64,000 nucleotides of DNA, from positions 744,001 to 808,000 of the forward strand of contig NZ_FMTL01000001.1 of assembly GCF_900099645.1 (NCBI RefSeq), in the 5' to 3' direction. Under the pieces are notes generated by a model. That model saw only the letters and a list, made by a program, of their open reading frames with translations, had not been told where the DNA came from and did not search any database. The DNA is from Pseudomonas peli. GTDB lineage: Bacteria; Pseudomonadota; Gammaproteobacteria; Pseudomonadales; Pseudomonadaceae. Below are positions 38,703 through 47,687 of the stretch, one piece after another; the first letter of the stretch is position 1, and each line of letters begins with the position of its first letter. A program made the translations under genes and the position numbers.

Positions 38703-38877
38703 GCCCACGCCAAGCAGCATCAGCCCGCCGCATACCCGCCTATCAGGCAACGCCGCTTGCGCGCCATGAGCCTGAAAACAGCCTGCTAATCCCACGCTGG
38801 CTGTGCAAGAATCATCGGCTGCCTTCGAGAAAGCTGCCCATGCCACGATTCATCCACTCGCCTGCCCGGTGCCACTG

Positions 38878-41514
38878 ATGGCCCTCGATATCCTGCATCT
38901 ACGCCAGGAAGACTGGCGTGCAGAATTCGGCGACGGCGACTTGCTGCGCGGTCAGGCCTATGCCGCCCAAGGCCGCAGCCGTTTGCTCAGCCTCAAAGAC
39001 AGCACCCTGTTGGCCAGCTGCCGTGGCTCCGGTGCGCAAACCTATCAACAGCGCATCACCCTGCACCATTACGGCCAGGGCTGGGGTGTGACCGGCCATT
39101 GCAGCTGCCCGGTGGGCTTCAACTGCAAACACGTGGCCAGCGCCCTACTCACCCTGCAAACCCAGCAGGAACAAGGCGTCGACCTCTCGCCACTGATCGT
39201 CAGCAGCCCGCAGGCCCGCGAAGAGTGCCTGGAAAACCTGCAACCCAGCCCGGTACTGAGCCTCGGCAGCCTAGTGCGCGTGCACTTCGATGCGCGCAAG
39301 GGCCGCATGCAGGAACAAACCCAGCACCGCGCCGCATTGGCCTTCGACTACCAGGGCCACCTGGCATCTGGCAAACAGGGCAAGGACCTGCTGATCAAGC
39401 AGAGCGCCCAGCACAGCCTGCGCATCGTGCGTGACATCAGCGCTGAAACCCAGCTGCGCAAACGCCTGGAACAAACCGGCCTGCAAGTGGCACTGCGGCA
39501 GAGCGAAGCGCTGCCGGAAAGCGCCGGCGAAGCTTACGAGCAACCCAGTGAGACTGCCTGGTTGCAGTTTATTCGTGAGCATCTGCCAGCGCTGCGCGCA
39601 GAGGGCTGGCAAATCCGCATGCAGCCGGACTTCCAGTTCAACCTGGCCCAGGTCGATGACTGGTACGCCGAAGTCGAAGAAGACCCCGAGCAAACCTGGT
39701 TCGATCTGGAACTGGGTATCGAGGTCGAAGGCCAACGCATAAGCCTGCTGCCGATACTGCTGCAGGCCATCCGCCAAAAACCCTGGTTGCTCAACGGCGA
39801 AGCGCTGAACAAACGCGATGACGACGAAGTGGTGCTGGTCAGCCTGCCGCATAACCACAAACGCGCCGCCCTGCCGCTGGCACGGCTCAAACCGCTGCTC
39901 GCGACCCTGGGCGAGCTGTTCGTACGCGAGCCTAGCGAGTCCAACCAGCGCCTGCGCCTGTCGCGTCTGGATGCCGCGCACCTCAATCACCTGCAGGAAG
40001 GCCCAGCCATCAGCTGGCAAGGTGGCGACCAGTTGCGTGAGTTCGCCCAACGCCTGCAACAACTGGACAGCAATACCCTGCAAGCGCCCGCCGGCTTGCT
40101 CGCGGAACTTCGACCCTATCAACTGCAAGGCCTAGCCTGGATGCAGGGCCTGGCCGAGCTGGATGTCGGCGGTTTGCTGGCCGATGACATGGGCCTGGGT
40201 AAAACCCTGCAGACCCTTGGCCATATCCTCTGCGAGTTCAACGCCGGGCGTTTGCAGCAGCCGGCGCTGATCGTCATGCCCACCAGCCTGATTCCCAACT
40301 GGCAGGATGAAGCCGCGCGCTTCACCCCGCAGCTCAAGGTACTGGCGCTGCACGGGCCGAAGCGCCGCGCGCTGTTCAAGCAGATCGACGAGCACCAGAT
40401 CATCCTGACCACCTACGCCCTGCTGCCGCGCGACCTCAAGGCATTGAGCGCCTACCGCTATCGCCTGCTGATTCTCGATGAAGCGCAGAACATCAAGAAC
40501 CCACGCAGCAAGGCCGCCGTCGCTGCCGGGCAACTGCAGGCCGGGCAACGTCTGTGCCTGACCGGCACGCCGCTGGAAAATCACCTGGGCGAGCTGTGGT
40601 CGCTGTTTAACTTTCTGATGCCCGGCTGGCTGGGTGACAGCAAAAGCTTTACCCGCGACTACCGCACGCCGATTGAGAAGAACGCCAACCAGCAGCGTTT
40701 GGCGCACCTCACCGGGCGGATCAAACCGTTCATCCTGCGTCGCACCAAGGAACAGGTGGCCAGCGAACTGCCGCCGAAAACCGAAATCACCCACTGGGTC
40801 GAACTCAGCGCGGCCCAGCGTGACCGTTACGAAACTCTGCGCCTGGCCATGGACCAGAAGGTCCGCGCGGAAATCGCCCGCCAGGGTTTGGCGCGCAGTC
40901 AGATCGTAATTCTTGAAGCACTGCTGCGGCTGCGCCAGGCTTGCTGCGACCTGCGCTTGCTCAGCGAGGAAGCCGACAGCAGCCTGACCAGCGCGGATTC
41001 CGGCAAGCTCAGCGGCCTGCTGGAGATGCTCGAAGAGTTGTTCGCCGAAGGTCGGCGGGTGCTGCTGTTCTCGCAGTTCACCTCAATGCTGGCGCTGATC
41101 GAAGCTGAGTTGAAGGTGCGCAACATTCCCTACGCCAAGCTCACCGGCAGCACCCAGGATCGCCGCACCCCGGTGCAGCAGTTCCAGGCTGGCGAACTGC
41201 CGATCTTCCTGATCAGCCTGAAAGCCGGCGGCTCGGGCCTGAACCTGACCGCCGCCGACACGGTGATCCACTTCGACCCATGGTGGAACCCCGCCGCCGA
41301 AGCACAAGCCAGCGACCGCGCCTACCGCATCGGCCAGGACAAGCCGGTGTTCGTCTACAAGCTGATCGCCCGTGGCAGCGTCGAAGAGAAAATCCAGCAG
41401 CTGCAGCAGGCCAAAGCCAATCTGGCCCGCGGCGTACTGGAAGGTGGCAGCCAGAGCCAGCTGCAGCTCAGTGAAGACGACGTGCAGGCACTGTTTGCAC
41501 CGTTAAACGACTGA
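38878..41514 (+). CDS. SNF2-family helicase with SWIM zinc finger
   Basis: 878 residues from the ATG at 38878; a GTG at 38803 would add 25 residues, and neither has a strong ribosome binding site. The SWIM finger CSCPVGFNCKH (Cys75, Cys77, Cys83, His85) is followed by a long linker domain, then the SNF2 ATPase: DDMGLGKT at about 436-443, LILDEAQNIKNP near 530, the C-terminal helicase half with VLLFSQFTSMLALIEAEL and the ASDRAYRIGQDKPVFVYKLIARGSVEEKI signature. Bacterial RapA/HepA relatives remodel DNA-protein complexes; the target is not known. Similar genes occur in many Pseudomonas. Confidence 0.9.
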   Translation: MALDILHLRQEDWRAEFGDGDLLRGQAYAAQGRSRLLSLKDSTLLASCRGSGAQTYQQRITLHHYGQGWGVTGHCSCPVGFNCKHVASALLTLQTQQEQGVDLSPLIVSSPQAREECLENLQPSPVLSLGSLVRVHFDARKGRMQEQTQHRAALAFDYQGHLASGKQGKDLLIKQSAQHSLRIVRDISAETQLRKRLEQTGLQVALRQSEALPESAGEAYEQPSETAWLQFIREHLPALRAEGWQIRMQPDFQFNLAQVDDWYAEVEEDPEQTWFDLELGIEVEGQRISLLPILLQAIRQKPWLLNGEALNKRDDDEVVLVSLPHNHKRAALPLARLKPLLATLGELFVREPSESNQRLRLSRLDAAHLNHLQEGPAISWQGGDQLREFAQRLQQLDSNTLQAPAGLLAELRPYQLQGLAWMQGLAELDVGGLLADDMGLGKTLQTLGHILCEFNAGRLQQPALIVMPTSLIPNWQDEAARFTPQLKVLALHGPKRRALFKQIDEHQIILTTYALLPRDLKALSAYRYRLLILDEAQNIKNPRSKAAVAAGQLQAGQRLCLTGTPLENHLGELWSLFNFLMPGWLGDSKSFTRDYRTPIEKNANQQRLAHLTGRIKPFILRRTKEQVASELPPKTEITHWVELSAAQRDRYETLRLAMDQKVRAEIARQGLARSQIVILEALLRLRQACCDLRLLSEEADSSLTSADSGKLSGLLEMLEELFAEGRRVLLFSQFTSMLALIEAELKVRNIPYAKLTGSTQDRRTPVQQFQAGELPIFLISLKAGGSGLNLTAADTVIHFDPWWNPAAEAQASDRAYRIGQDKPVFVYKLIARGSVEEKIQQLQQAKANLARGVLEGGSQSQLQLSEDDVQALFAPLND

Positions 41515-41527
41515 TCAGCCCGAAGCC

Positions 41528-42031
41528 TCAGTCATCGCTCTGCGCATAATCACGCTCTGCCGCTTCATCCGCAGGATTGGCCTTTTTTCGCGCCCCGCCA
41601 GCCTGCACTGCGGGGAAGCGCGAGGAGGCGAAACGCACCACAAAAATCGCTATCGCCAGCAACAGAATTGCCCCGGAGACCATCACCACGCCCATGTCGG
41701 GTTTGTGGTTGTGCGAAATGTCGGAAATCATCAGGCGGGTCAGCGCGGTAATCGCCACATAAATCATGAAGCGAATTGGCATGTGGTTGGTCTTGAAATA
41801 GATCCCCACCATCGCCGCCAATTCCAAATAGATGAACAGCAGCAGAATGTCATCGACCGTGATATGGCCCTTCTCCAGCATGCCGAGAAAGGCCATCACC
41901 GCCGCCCAGGCGGTGATGGCGCCGATGGCGAACAGCGCCAGGTAGTGGAACGCCTCCATCAACAGATTGCCCAGCGACTCCGCCAAGCCATGCATGCGCT
42001 CGCGGGCGCGTTCAGCCAGATTGTCCTTCAC
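41528..42031 (-). CDS. PsiE-family phosphate-starvation-inducible membrane protein
   Basis: 167 residues from a GTG at 42031, supported by AGGAG 10 nt upstream; an ATG at 42088 lacks a site. Four membrane helices and the PsiE patterns HYLALFAIGAITAWAAVMAFLGML, ITVDDILLLFIYLELAAMVGIYFKTNHMPIRF and ALTRLMISDIS. PsiE belongs to the Pho regulon in E. coli but its role is unknown. The tail is hydrophilic (GGARKKANPADEAAERD). No Pho box was identified here. Confidence 0.88.
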   Translation of the reverse strand: MKDNLAERARERMHGLAESLGNLLMEAFHYLALFAIGAITAWAAVMAFLGMLEKGHITVDDILLLFIYLELAAMVGIYFKTNHMPIRFMIYVAITALTRLMISDISHNHKPDMGVVMVSGAILLLAIAIFVVRFASSRFPAVQAGGARKKANPADEAAERDYAQSDD

Positions 42032-42152
42032 GATCCTTGCTCTCCTAAAATCGACGGCCCGCTCCAACGCGGAATGTACCTGCACCATGCAGAAACAAGA
42101 CCAGCTCTCAGGAGATGGCGCTCAGGTACGCCAAGACACGTCCCAGGACGCA

Positions 42153-43334
42153 TCAGAGCGCCGCGGTTGGAATGGCGCTGCTGGACTCAGGCCAGGCGAA
42201 ACAATGCTTACCCGCTTCCTTGGCCCGATACATGGCAGTATCCGCCGCCGCCACCAGGCGACGCCGGTCTTCACCATGCTGAGGAAACTGCGCCATACCG
42301 ATGCTCACGCCCACTCGCACATGCGGCAACTCTTCCAGCAGCGGCGTATCCAGTGCAGTAATCATACGGGCGGCCAGGCACTCGATAGCTGCAACATCCC
42401 CCTCGGCCACCACGGCAAATTCATCGCCACCCAACCGTGCCAACACCTCGCCCTCGCGCAGTAACGTCCGCCAGCGCTGAGCAATGGCCTTGAGCACAAG
42501 GTCGCCAGTGGCGTGACCATGTTCATCGTTGACCGGTTTGAAGCCATCAAGGTCCAGGTAGATCAGCGCCAGCGGCCGCTCGGCGCGCCGCGCCAAGGCC
42601 AGGGCCTGATCGAGGCTATCGTTAAAGGCGCGACGATTTGGCAGCTGAGTCAGGGCGTCATGCTGCGATTCAAAGGCTAGACGTTTTAGCAGCTCCTCAC
42701 GCTCGCGCAGGTCACGGCGCAGGTCGAGGTAGGTCAGGCCGAGCAGTCCAAGCATCAGCAACGCCACCGCACTGCCGCCCCAGATGGCGACTTGCGAGCG
42801 AACATCGGTGCTTTCATGCAGCGCTTCAAGCTCATCACTGACGTTGCCCTCCAGGCTGCTAATCCGCTCACGCAGCTCATCCATGTAGCGCCGGCCCTGA
42901 TTGTCCATCACACGCTGGCGGGCAGCTTCAGCGCCAGCCAAGCGACGCAGTTCGATTGTTTCGCTCAGCTCGGTCATTTTTAACTCGGCGAGCTGCTCAA
43001 TCCGCGCGATGTCGTCGGCGTACATCTCCATCAACGGTATCGCGCGTAACGCCTGAAACTGGTTGTGCAAGTGCTGCACCGCCACGTTATAGGGTTGTAA
43101 AAATGAATCTTCGCCCGTCAGCAGAAAGCCGCGCTGCCCAGTCTCTGCATCCTTGAGCAAGGACAGGGTTTCACTGAGCTGATAAAGCGAGGTGTGCAGC
43201 ACCTCGACACGCTGCCCATCGATCAAGTGGGCACGACTGCCCCAGATGGCACCGACAATGACGAATAGACTGAGATAGGCAACGGCCAACAGGGCCAGCA
43301 GTTTGCGCTCGACTCGACCCGCAGACAGCAACAT
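42153..43334 (-). CDS. CHASE3-GGDEF membrane diguanylate cyclase
   Basis: 393 residues. The ATG at 43334 has GAGG 6 nt upstream. A membrane helix near residues 10-32 and a second near 185-207 flank a periplasmic helical CHASE3 sensor (LLKDAETGQRGFLLTGEDSFLQPY is its signature). The C-terminal GGDEF domain has the intact catalytic motif RLGGDEFAVV. The product-inhibition site RxxD is degenerate (REGE), so feedback inhibition by c-di-GMP is probably lost. Signal unknown. Confidence 0.93.
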   Translation of the reverse strand: MLLSAGRVERKLLALLAVAYLSLFVIVGAIWGSRAHLIDGQRVEVLHTSLYQLSETLSLLKDAETGQRGFLLTGEDSFLQPYNVAVQHLHNQFQALRAIPLMEMYADDIARIEQLAELKMTELSETIELRRLAGAEAARQRVMDNQGRRYMDELRERISSLEGNVSDELEALHESTDVRSQVAIWGGSAVALLMLGLLGLTYLDLRRDLREREELLKRLAFESQHDALTQLPNRRAFNDSLDQALALARRAERPLALIYLDLDGFKPVNDEHGHATGDLVLKAIAQRWRTLLREGEVLARLGGDEFAVVAEGDVAAIECLAARMITALDTPLLEELPHVRVGVSIGMAQFPQHGEDRRRLVAAADTAMYRAKEAGKHCFAWPESSSAIPTAAL

Positions 43335-43478
43335 GGTGCACCTCACAGAGAGCCGATGGCGTGCCAAATACTGTTGTTGGCCACTGCGACCAGCAATAGT
43401 TTACAGCGACAATGTACAAGTATTTCGCCAAAACCGTATAAGTTACGTATAGGTTTCTAACCACACGAGGACATCAGA

Positions 43479-44477
43479 ATGCCAAGCTTATTCACCCGCA
43501 CTCGGTTGTTTAGCGCACTGCTTGCAGCCCAGACCCTGATCCTGGGCTACACCCTGCCCCTGAGTGCCAATGCGGCGCCGGTGGCCAAACAGCAGAATCA
43601 GGTCGCCGGCTTCTACCGCATGGCCCTGGGCGAATTCGAAGTGACGGCGTTGTACGACGGCTACGTTGACCTCGATAGCAAAATCCTCACCGGCGCCAGC
43701 GCCGAGGATATCCAGAGCCTGCTGGCGCGCATGTTCGTTGACTCCAGCAAGGGCGTGCAAACCGCCGTCAACGCTTACCTGATCAATACAGGCAGCCACT
43801 TGGTGCTGGTCGACACGGGGGCGGCGCAATGCTTCGGGCCAACCCTGGGCGTGGTGCAGAACAACCTTAAAGCTTCCGGCTATAGCCCGGAACAGGTGGA
43901 CACTGTGCTGCTCACCCACCTGCACCCCGACCATGCCTGCGGCCTGCTGAACAGCGCCGGCCAGGCCGCCTACCCGAATGCCAGCGTCTACGTGCCCCAG
44001 GCCGAAGCGGATTTCTGGCTTAGCGATGAGGCGGCTGCCAAGGCCCCTGAGCCCATGCGCGGCATGTTCCAGATGGCCAAGCAGTCCGTGGCACCCTACG
44101 ACGCTCAGCAGCGTCTCAAGCTGTACGCCCCGGACAGCGCACTGATCCCAGGCGTCAGCCTGGTGCCGAGCAACGGCCACACCCCCGGTCATAGCTCCTA
44201 CCTGTTCACCTCACAGAACCAGAGCCTGCTGGTCTGGGGCGATATTGTGCACAGCCACGCGGTGCAGTTCGCCAAGCCGGAAGTAGTGATCGAGTTCGAC
44301 ATCGACAGCACACAGGCCAAGGCTACGCGCCAGCAGATATTCGCCAACGCCAGCCGCGACAAACTCTGGGTGGCTGGCGCGCACATGCCCTTCCCAGGGC
44401 TGGGCCATGTGCGCAAAGAAGGTGCAGGCTACGCCTGGGTACCGGCCGAGTTCGGCCCGCTGCGCAGCGACCGCTGA
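43479..44477 (+). CDS. Secreted metallo-beta-lactamase-fold hydrolase
   Basis: 332 residues with a signal peptide of about 32 residues (LFSALLAAQTLILGYTLPLSANA). Zinc motif THLHPDHACG has His147, His149, Asp151 and His152; later ligands are SNGHTPGHSSYLF and GDIVHSHAVQF. The spacing fits the lactonase/hydrolase branch of the MBL fold (AHL-lactonase or methyl-parathion-hydrolase-like) rather than a beta-lactamase. Substrate unknown. It is transcribed divergently from the cyclase. Confidence 0.85.
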   Translation: MPSLFTRTRLFSALLAAQTLILGYTLPLSANAAPVAKQQNQVAGFYRMALGEFEVTALYDGYVDLDSKILTGASAEDIQSLLARMFVDSSKGVQTAVNAYLINTGSHLVLVDTGAAQCFGPTLGVVQNNLKASGYSPEQVDTVLLTHLHPDHACGLLNSAGQAAYPNASVYVPQAEADFWLSDEAAAKAPEPMRGMFQMAKQSVAPYDAQQRLKLYAPDSALIPGVSLVPSNGHTPGHSSYLFTSQNQSLLVWGDIVHSHAVQFAKPEVVIEFDIDSTQAKATRQQIFANASRDKLWVAGAHMPFPGLGHVRKEGAGYAWVPAEFGPLRSDR

Positions 44478-44568
44478 ACGGCTGTGACGCACAGAATCGG
44501 CTATGGTGTTAGCCGGCATGGCAATTGCTGCTGGTCAAATGCTGGCGAGTTCTTTATGCTCGCAACCA

Positions 44569-44584
44569 CTGTACAGATAAACAG
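44569..44584. promoter_or_regulatory. LexA (SOS) box of yebG
   Basis: CTGTACAGATAAACAG fits CTG-N10-CAG and sits 40 bp before the yebG ATG. YebG is a known LexA-regulated gene in E. coli, which supports the site. Confidence 0.85.
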
Positions 44585-44624
44585 TTAACTGCAACCTATC
44601 AGCGTGAAGGCGTAGAGGTGATGA

Positions 44625-44885
44625 ATGGCCGTCGAAGTGGTGTACCGCAGCAGCCGGGATTTGGAGCGTTTATTCATGGATAAAGCCGAAGCCGACCGTC
44701 ATGACAAAATGCTCGAACTGGCCGAGCTGCTCACCGAAGTGCTGCAAAAAGCCGTGCCATCGCTGAATGAAACCCAGGGTGAAGAGCTGGGTATCTTCAT
44801 GGCGAAGAACCGCGACATCTTCGCCAAGGCATTCAAGAACCAGCCTGACGCCTTGAGTGAACTGAGCGAACCGGCTGCCGAGTAA
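44625..44885 (+). CDS. yebG: SOS-inducible protein YebG
   Basis: 86 residues, close to E. coli YebG (96). The family start MAVEVVYRSSRDLERLFMDKAEADRHDKMLELAELL is diagnostic and the C terminus is acidic. YebG is a small DNA-damage-induced protein of unclear role, reported to bind DNA with nucleoid components. A LexA box precedes the gene and a strong terminator follows it, so it is a single-gene SOS unit. Confidence 0.93.
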   Translation: MAVEVVYRSSRDLERLFMDKAEADRHDKMLELAELLTEVLQKAVPSLNETQGEELGIFMAKNRDIFAKAFKNQPDALSELSEPAAE

Positions 44886-44902
44886 CGCCGGCGGCAGTCA
44901 AC

Positions 44903-44929
44903 AAAACCCCAGTCCATGACTGGGGTTTT
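44903..44929. terminator. Bidirectional terminator between yebG and the dehydrogenase gene
   Basis: Perfect 12-bp arms AAAACCCCAGTC and GACTGGGGTTTT around a 3-nt loop, followed by TGCGTTTTT on the plus strand and flanked by A-runs, so it serves both convergent genes. Confidence 0.92.
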
Positions 44930-44950
44930 GCGTTTTTATCAGCGCCACAT

Positions 44951-45970
44951 TCAGCCATACAACAAGCGCTCGGCAATCGCATCGGCGACCCTTGCCGGTG
45001 AGCGCTTATCGGCCTGGGCATGGCCGAATATCTCGGTCAGCCGCCGGCTGATCTGCGTCAAGTGCGCGGTGATTGCCGGCAGAGGCTCCCCCTGATGCTT
45101 CAGCGCCACATAGATCAAGCCGCCCGCATTGATCACATAATCCGGCGCATACAAAATCCCCCGCGCCTGCAGGCTGTCGGAAATATCAGCACTGGCCAAT
45201 TGGTTATTCGCCGCGCCCGCCACTGCCGAGCAACGCAGTTGCCCGACGCTTGTGCTGTTCAGCACACCCCCTAACCCGCATGGCGCCAGGATATCGCACG
45301 GCGTGGCGAGTAAGGCTTCGCTGGCCACCGGCCGTGCGCCCAGCTGCTCAACTGCAAGCTGAACGCGGCCGTGATCCAAGTCGCTGACCAACAACTCGGC
45401 CCCCGCAGCATGCAGCTGCTCGGCCAGCGCAAAACCAACATTGCCCAGCCCCTGAATCGCTACCCGCAAACCTTCCAGGTTGTCACTGCCCAGGCGCGCC
45501 AGGGCGGTTGCGCGGATACCGGCAAACACCCCCAGCGCCGTATGCGGTGAAGGGTCTCCTTCGGCCGTGGTGCTGGTGACATGCGGGGTGTGCTGAGCGA
45601 TGCAGTCCATGTCAACGCTGGAAGTACCGCTGTCCATCGCGGTGATGTAGTGGCCGTTAAGGGTGTCGATAAAACGCCCGAAGGCTTCAAACAACGCGCC
45701 ACGATTGTCGACATGCGCAGGACGGATGATCACCGCTTTGCCACCGCCCTGCGCCAAGCCGGCCAGCGCGGCCTTGTAACTCATGCCCTTGGCCAGCCGC
45801 AGGGCATCGTCCACGGCACTCTGTTCATCGGTATAGGGCAGGTATCGACAACCGCCCAGCGCAGGGCCAAGGCGGCTGTTGTGAATGGCAATGATGGCCT
45901 TAAGGCCTGTGGCCGGGTCATCGGCAAAATGCAGCGACTCCAGCCGAGCGCTTTCCATCAGGGTAAACAT
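44951..45970 (-). CDS. Glu/Leu/Phe/Val dehydrogenase family enzyme (leucine-dehydrogenase-like)
   Basis: 339 residues. The substrate and catalytic segment LGGCRYLPYTDEQSAVDDALRLAKGMSYKAALAGLAQGGGKAVI carries the conserved lysines, and the Rossmann motif IQGLGNVGFALAEQL is near residue 170. The length and LFEAFGRFIDTLNGHYITAMDSGTSSVDMD resemble leucine dehydrogenases (about 340-365 residues), which deaminate branched-chain amino acids with NAD. A GGGGAG site precedes the ATG. Likely catabolic; exact substrate not certain. Confidence 0.88.
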   Translation of the reverse strand: MFTLMESARLESLHFADDPATGLKAIIAIHNSRLGPALGGCRYLPYTDEQSAVDDALRLAKGMSYKAALAGLAQGGGKAVIIRPAHVDNRGALFEAFGRFIDTLNGHYITAMDSGTSSVDMDCIAQHTPHVTSTTAEGDPSPHTALGVFAGIRATALARLGSDNLEGLRVAIQGLGNVGFALAEQLHAAGAELLVSDLDHGRVQLAVEQLGARPVASEALLATPCDILAPCGLGGVLNSTSVGQLRCSAVAGAANNQLASADISDSLQARGILYAPDYVINAGGLIYVALKHQGEPLPAITAHLTQISRRLTEIFGHAQADKRSPARVADAIAERLLYG

Positions 45971-46036
45971 GCTGTCGCTCCCCTACTGCGTTGCTCATCA
46001 GTATAGGCAGCACTACTGATCACACCCCGCCGGTGA

Positions 46037-46768
46037 TCAGTTCACCAGCAGGGCGACAATCTGTTCGCTGTAGCGATTCACGACAAAGGGCAGCGAGCGC
46101 TCGCGGTATTCCAGCAGCGGCTGTTCAATGTAATTCCAGATCACCTGCACCTGGCCCCATTTTTTACGTTGCTCGGCACTGCCGGCCAGGGTTGGCTGCA
46201 GCTGCTCAAGCTGCTGGCGAAAGGCCTTGGCCAGCACGTCCACAGGCTCAAAGCGTTCCTGCGCGCTGTCGTACACCGCCGATCCGGAGTCAAAACTGGC
46301 GGCCTCACGCACATACTCAGCAGCAATTTGCTGCATCAGGATGGCCTGACGCAGGTCCAACGTCGGTGATGCGGCCGGCGCTAACGCCTGCTGCTGCCGA
46401 TTGAGTTGCAGCAGGTCATGGGCGCTCTGCGACAGCGTATCGAGGGCATAAAAATCAATCGCTTCGTAGTTCAACCGGGCATTGTTCAGCAACACCGCCT
46501 GAAAATGCTGCGCCTGTTGCTGCAACGGGGCTGGCAACGCCTCAGGGTGCGCAGTTAACAAACCGGCGAAATGCTGAACTTCTGTCTCCAGGCGTGCCTG
46601 CACGTCAGGTGACCCCTGCTCCAAACGCAATAAGTGAAACAGCGTTAGCAGCCGGTACGTTGACAACTCTTGAGCCAGGAGCGGCGCTTGCGAAGCCTGT
46701 GCCGCGCTCAGCACAGGGCTCATCAGTATCAGCACGATCAGGGTGTAACGGCGAAGGGTTGCAGGCAT
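46037..46768 (-). CDS. Periplasmic helical protein of unknown function
   Basis: 243 residues with a signal peptide of about 25 residues (RYTLIVLILMSPVLSAAQAS). The rest is predicted almost wholly helical with repeated Leu-rich amphipathic stretches (LAQELSTYRLLTLFHLLRLEQGS, QQQAQHFQAVLLNNARLNYEAI). It has no Cys in the mature part and no known catalytic motif. AAGGA lies 9 nt before the ATG. It lies 66 bp upstream of the leucine-dehydrogenase-like gene on the same strand. I do not recognise a family. Confidence 0.7.
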   Translation of the reverse strand: MPATLRRYTLIVLILMSPVLSAAQASQAPLLAQELSTYRLLTLFHLLRLEQGSPDVQARLETEVQHFAGLLTAHPEALPAPLQQQAQHFQAVLLNNARLNYEAIDFYALDTLSQSAHDLLQLNRQQQALAPAASPTLDLRQAILMQQIAAEYVREAASFDSGSAVYDSAQERFEPVDVLAKAFRQQLEQLQPTLAGSAEQRKKWGQVQVIWNYIEQPLLEYRERSLPFVVNRYSEQIVALLVN

Positions 46769-46883
46769 GCTTGGCGTCCTTGTTCAACAACACAGCAGCC
46801 ACACTGGCACAGCCCTGAAACAACAATGTACTGGACGAAGGTTAGGCGCTTGACTACAAAGCCAGAGACCCTGGGAGAATGTG

Positions 46884-47687
46884 ATGAGCCCACGCGCTGC
46901 CTGCCTTGCCTGCCTGGAACAAACACCACCTGCGCTGTTTGAGGCAGCGCTGTGGATTGCCGTGGAACACCAGCCCACGCTGCAACCGACCGACGTGCTG
47001 CAACGGCTCAACGGTTTGCAGCAGCAGCTCAGTCAGGGGTTGCCTAACCTGCCGCTGCAGGAACTGGCGCAACCGCTGCTGCGTCGGCTGAGTGAGCTGG
47101 ACTTCCATGAGGACGACGAACGCCCGCTACGGCCAAGGGCCGCGTTGCTGGATCAGCTGTTGTTGCGCCGCCGCGGCCAGCCGCTCACTCTGGCCCTACT
47201 GGCACTGGAGCTGGCCAGGCGCCTGGGAATTCCATTACAGGGGGTCAATTTTCCCGGGCATTTCCTGCTACGCGTACCCGGCGCCGACCATCTACTCGAC
47301 CCTTGCAGCGGCCGGCGGCTGTATACCCGCGAGTGCCGCGAGCTGCTGCAACGCCATCTGGGGCCGACTGCCGAATTAAACGCCAGCCAACTGCAGCCGT
47401 GCGACGCGCGCAGCATGTTGCAGCGCCTGTCGCGCAACCTGCGGCAACTGCATCAACTAGACGATGACCCGCTTGCCGCGCTGCGCGATGCCGAGCGCGT
47501 GCTGCTGCTTGGCACGCCGACATTGCAGGACCACCTGGCCCGCGCCGAGATTTATCAACGGCTCGACTGCCCGCATGGCGAGCGCTTCGATCTGCAGTGC
47601 GCCCTGCTGCTCAGCGATGACCCGGCGCAGCACCTGCAACTCAGCCAACGCCTACGCCTGCTCAGCGCCAGCCCAGCGCTGCACTAG
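46884..47687 (+). CDS. SirB1-like transglutaminase-fold / TPR protein
   Basis: 267 residues. The ATG at 46884 is 6 nt from GGGAG, whereas the GTG three bases earlier is too close. The central block LLRRRGQPLTLALLALELARRLGIPLQGVNFPGHFLLRVPG and the following DPCSGRRLYTRECRELL match the SirB1/YchA family, which combines a degenerate transglutaminase fold with C-terminal helical repeats. Function is unknown; it may be a regulatory scaffold. It is convergent with the LuxR-type gene and overlaps its end by 4 bp. Confidence 0.85.
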   Translation: MSPRAACLACLEQTPPALFEAALWIAVEHQPTLQPTDVLQRLNGLQQQLSQGLPNLPLQELAQPLLRRLSELDFHEDDERPLRPRAALLDQLLLRRRGQPLTLALLALELARRLGIPLQGVNFPGHFLLRVPGADHLLDPCSGRRLYTRECRELLQRHLGPTAELNASQLQPCDARSMLQRLSRNLRQLHQLDDDPLAALRDAERVLLLGTPTLQDHLARAEIYQRLDCPHGERFDLQCALLLSDDPAQHLQLSQRLRLLSASPALH

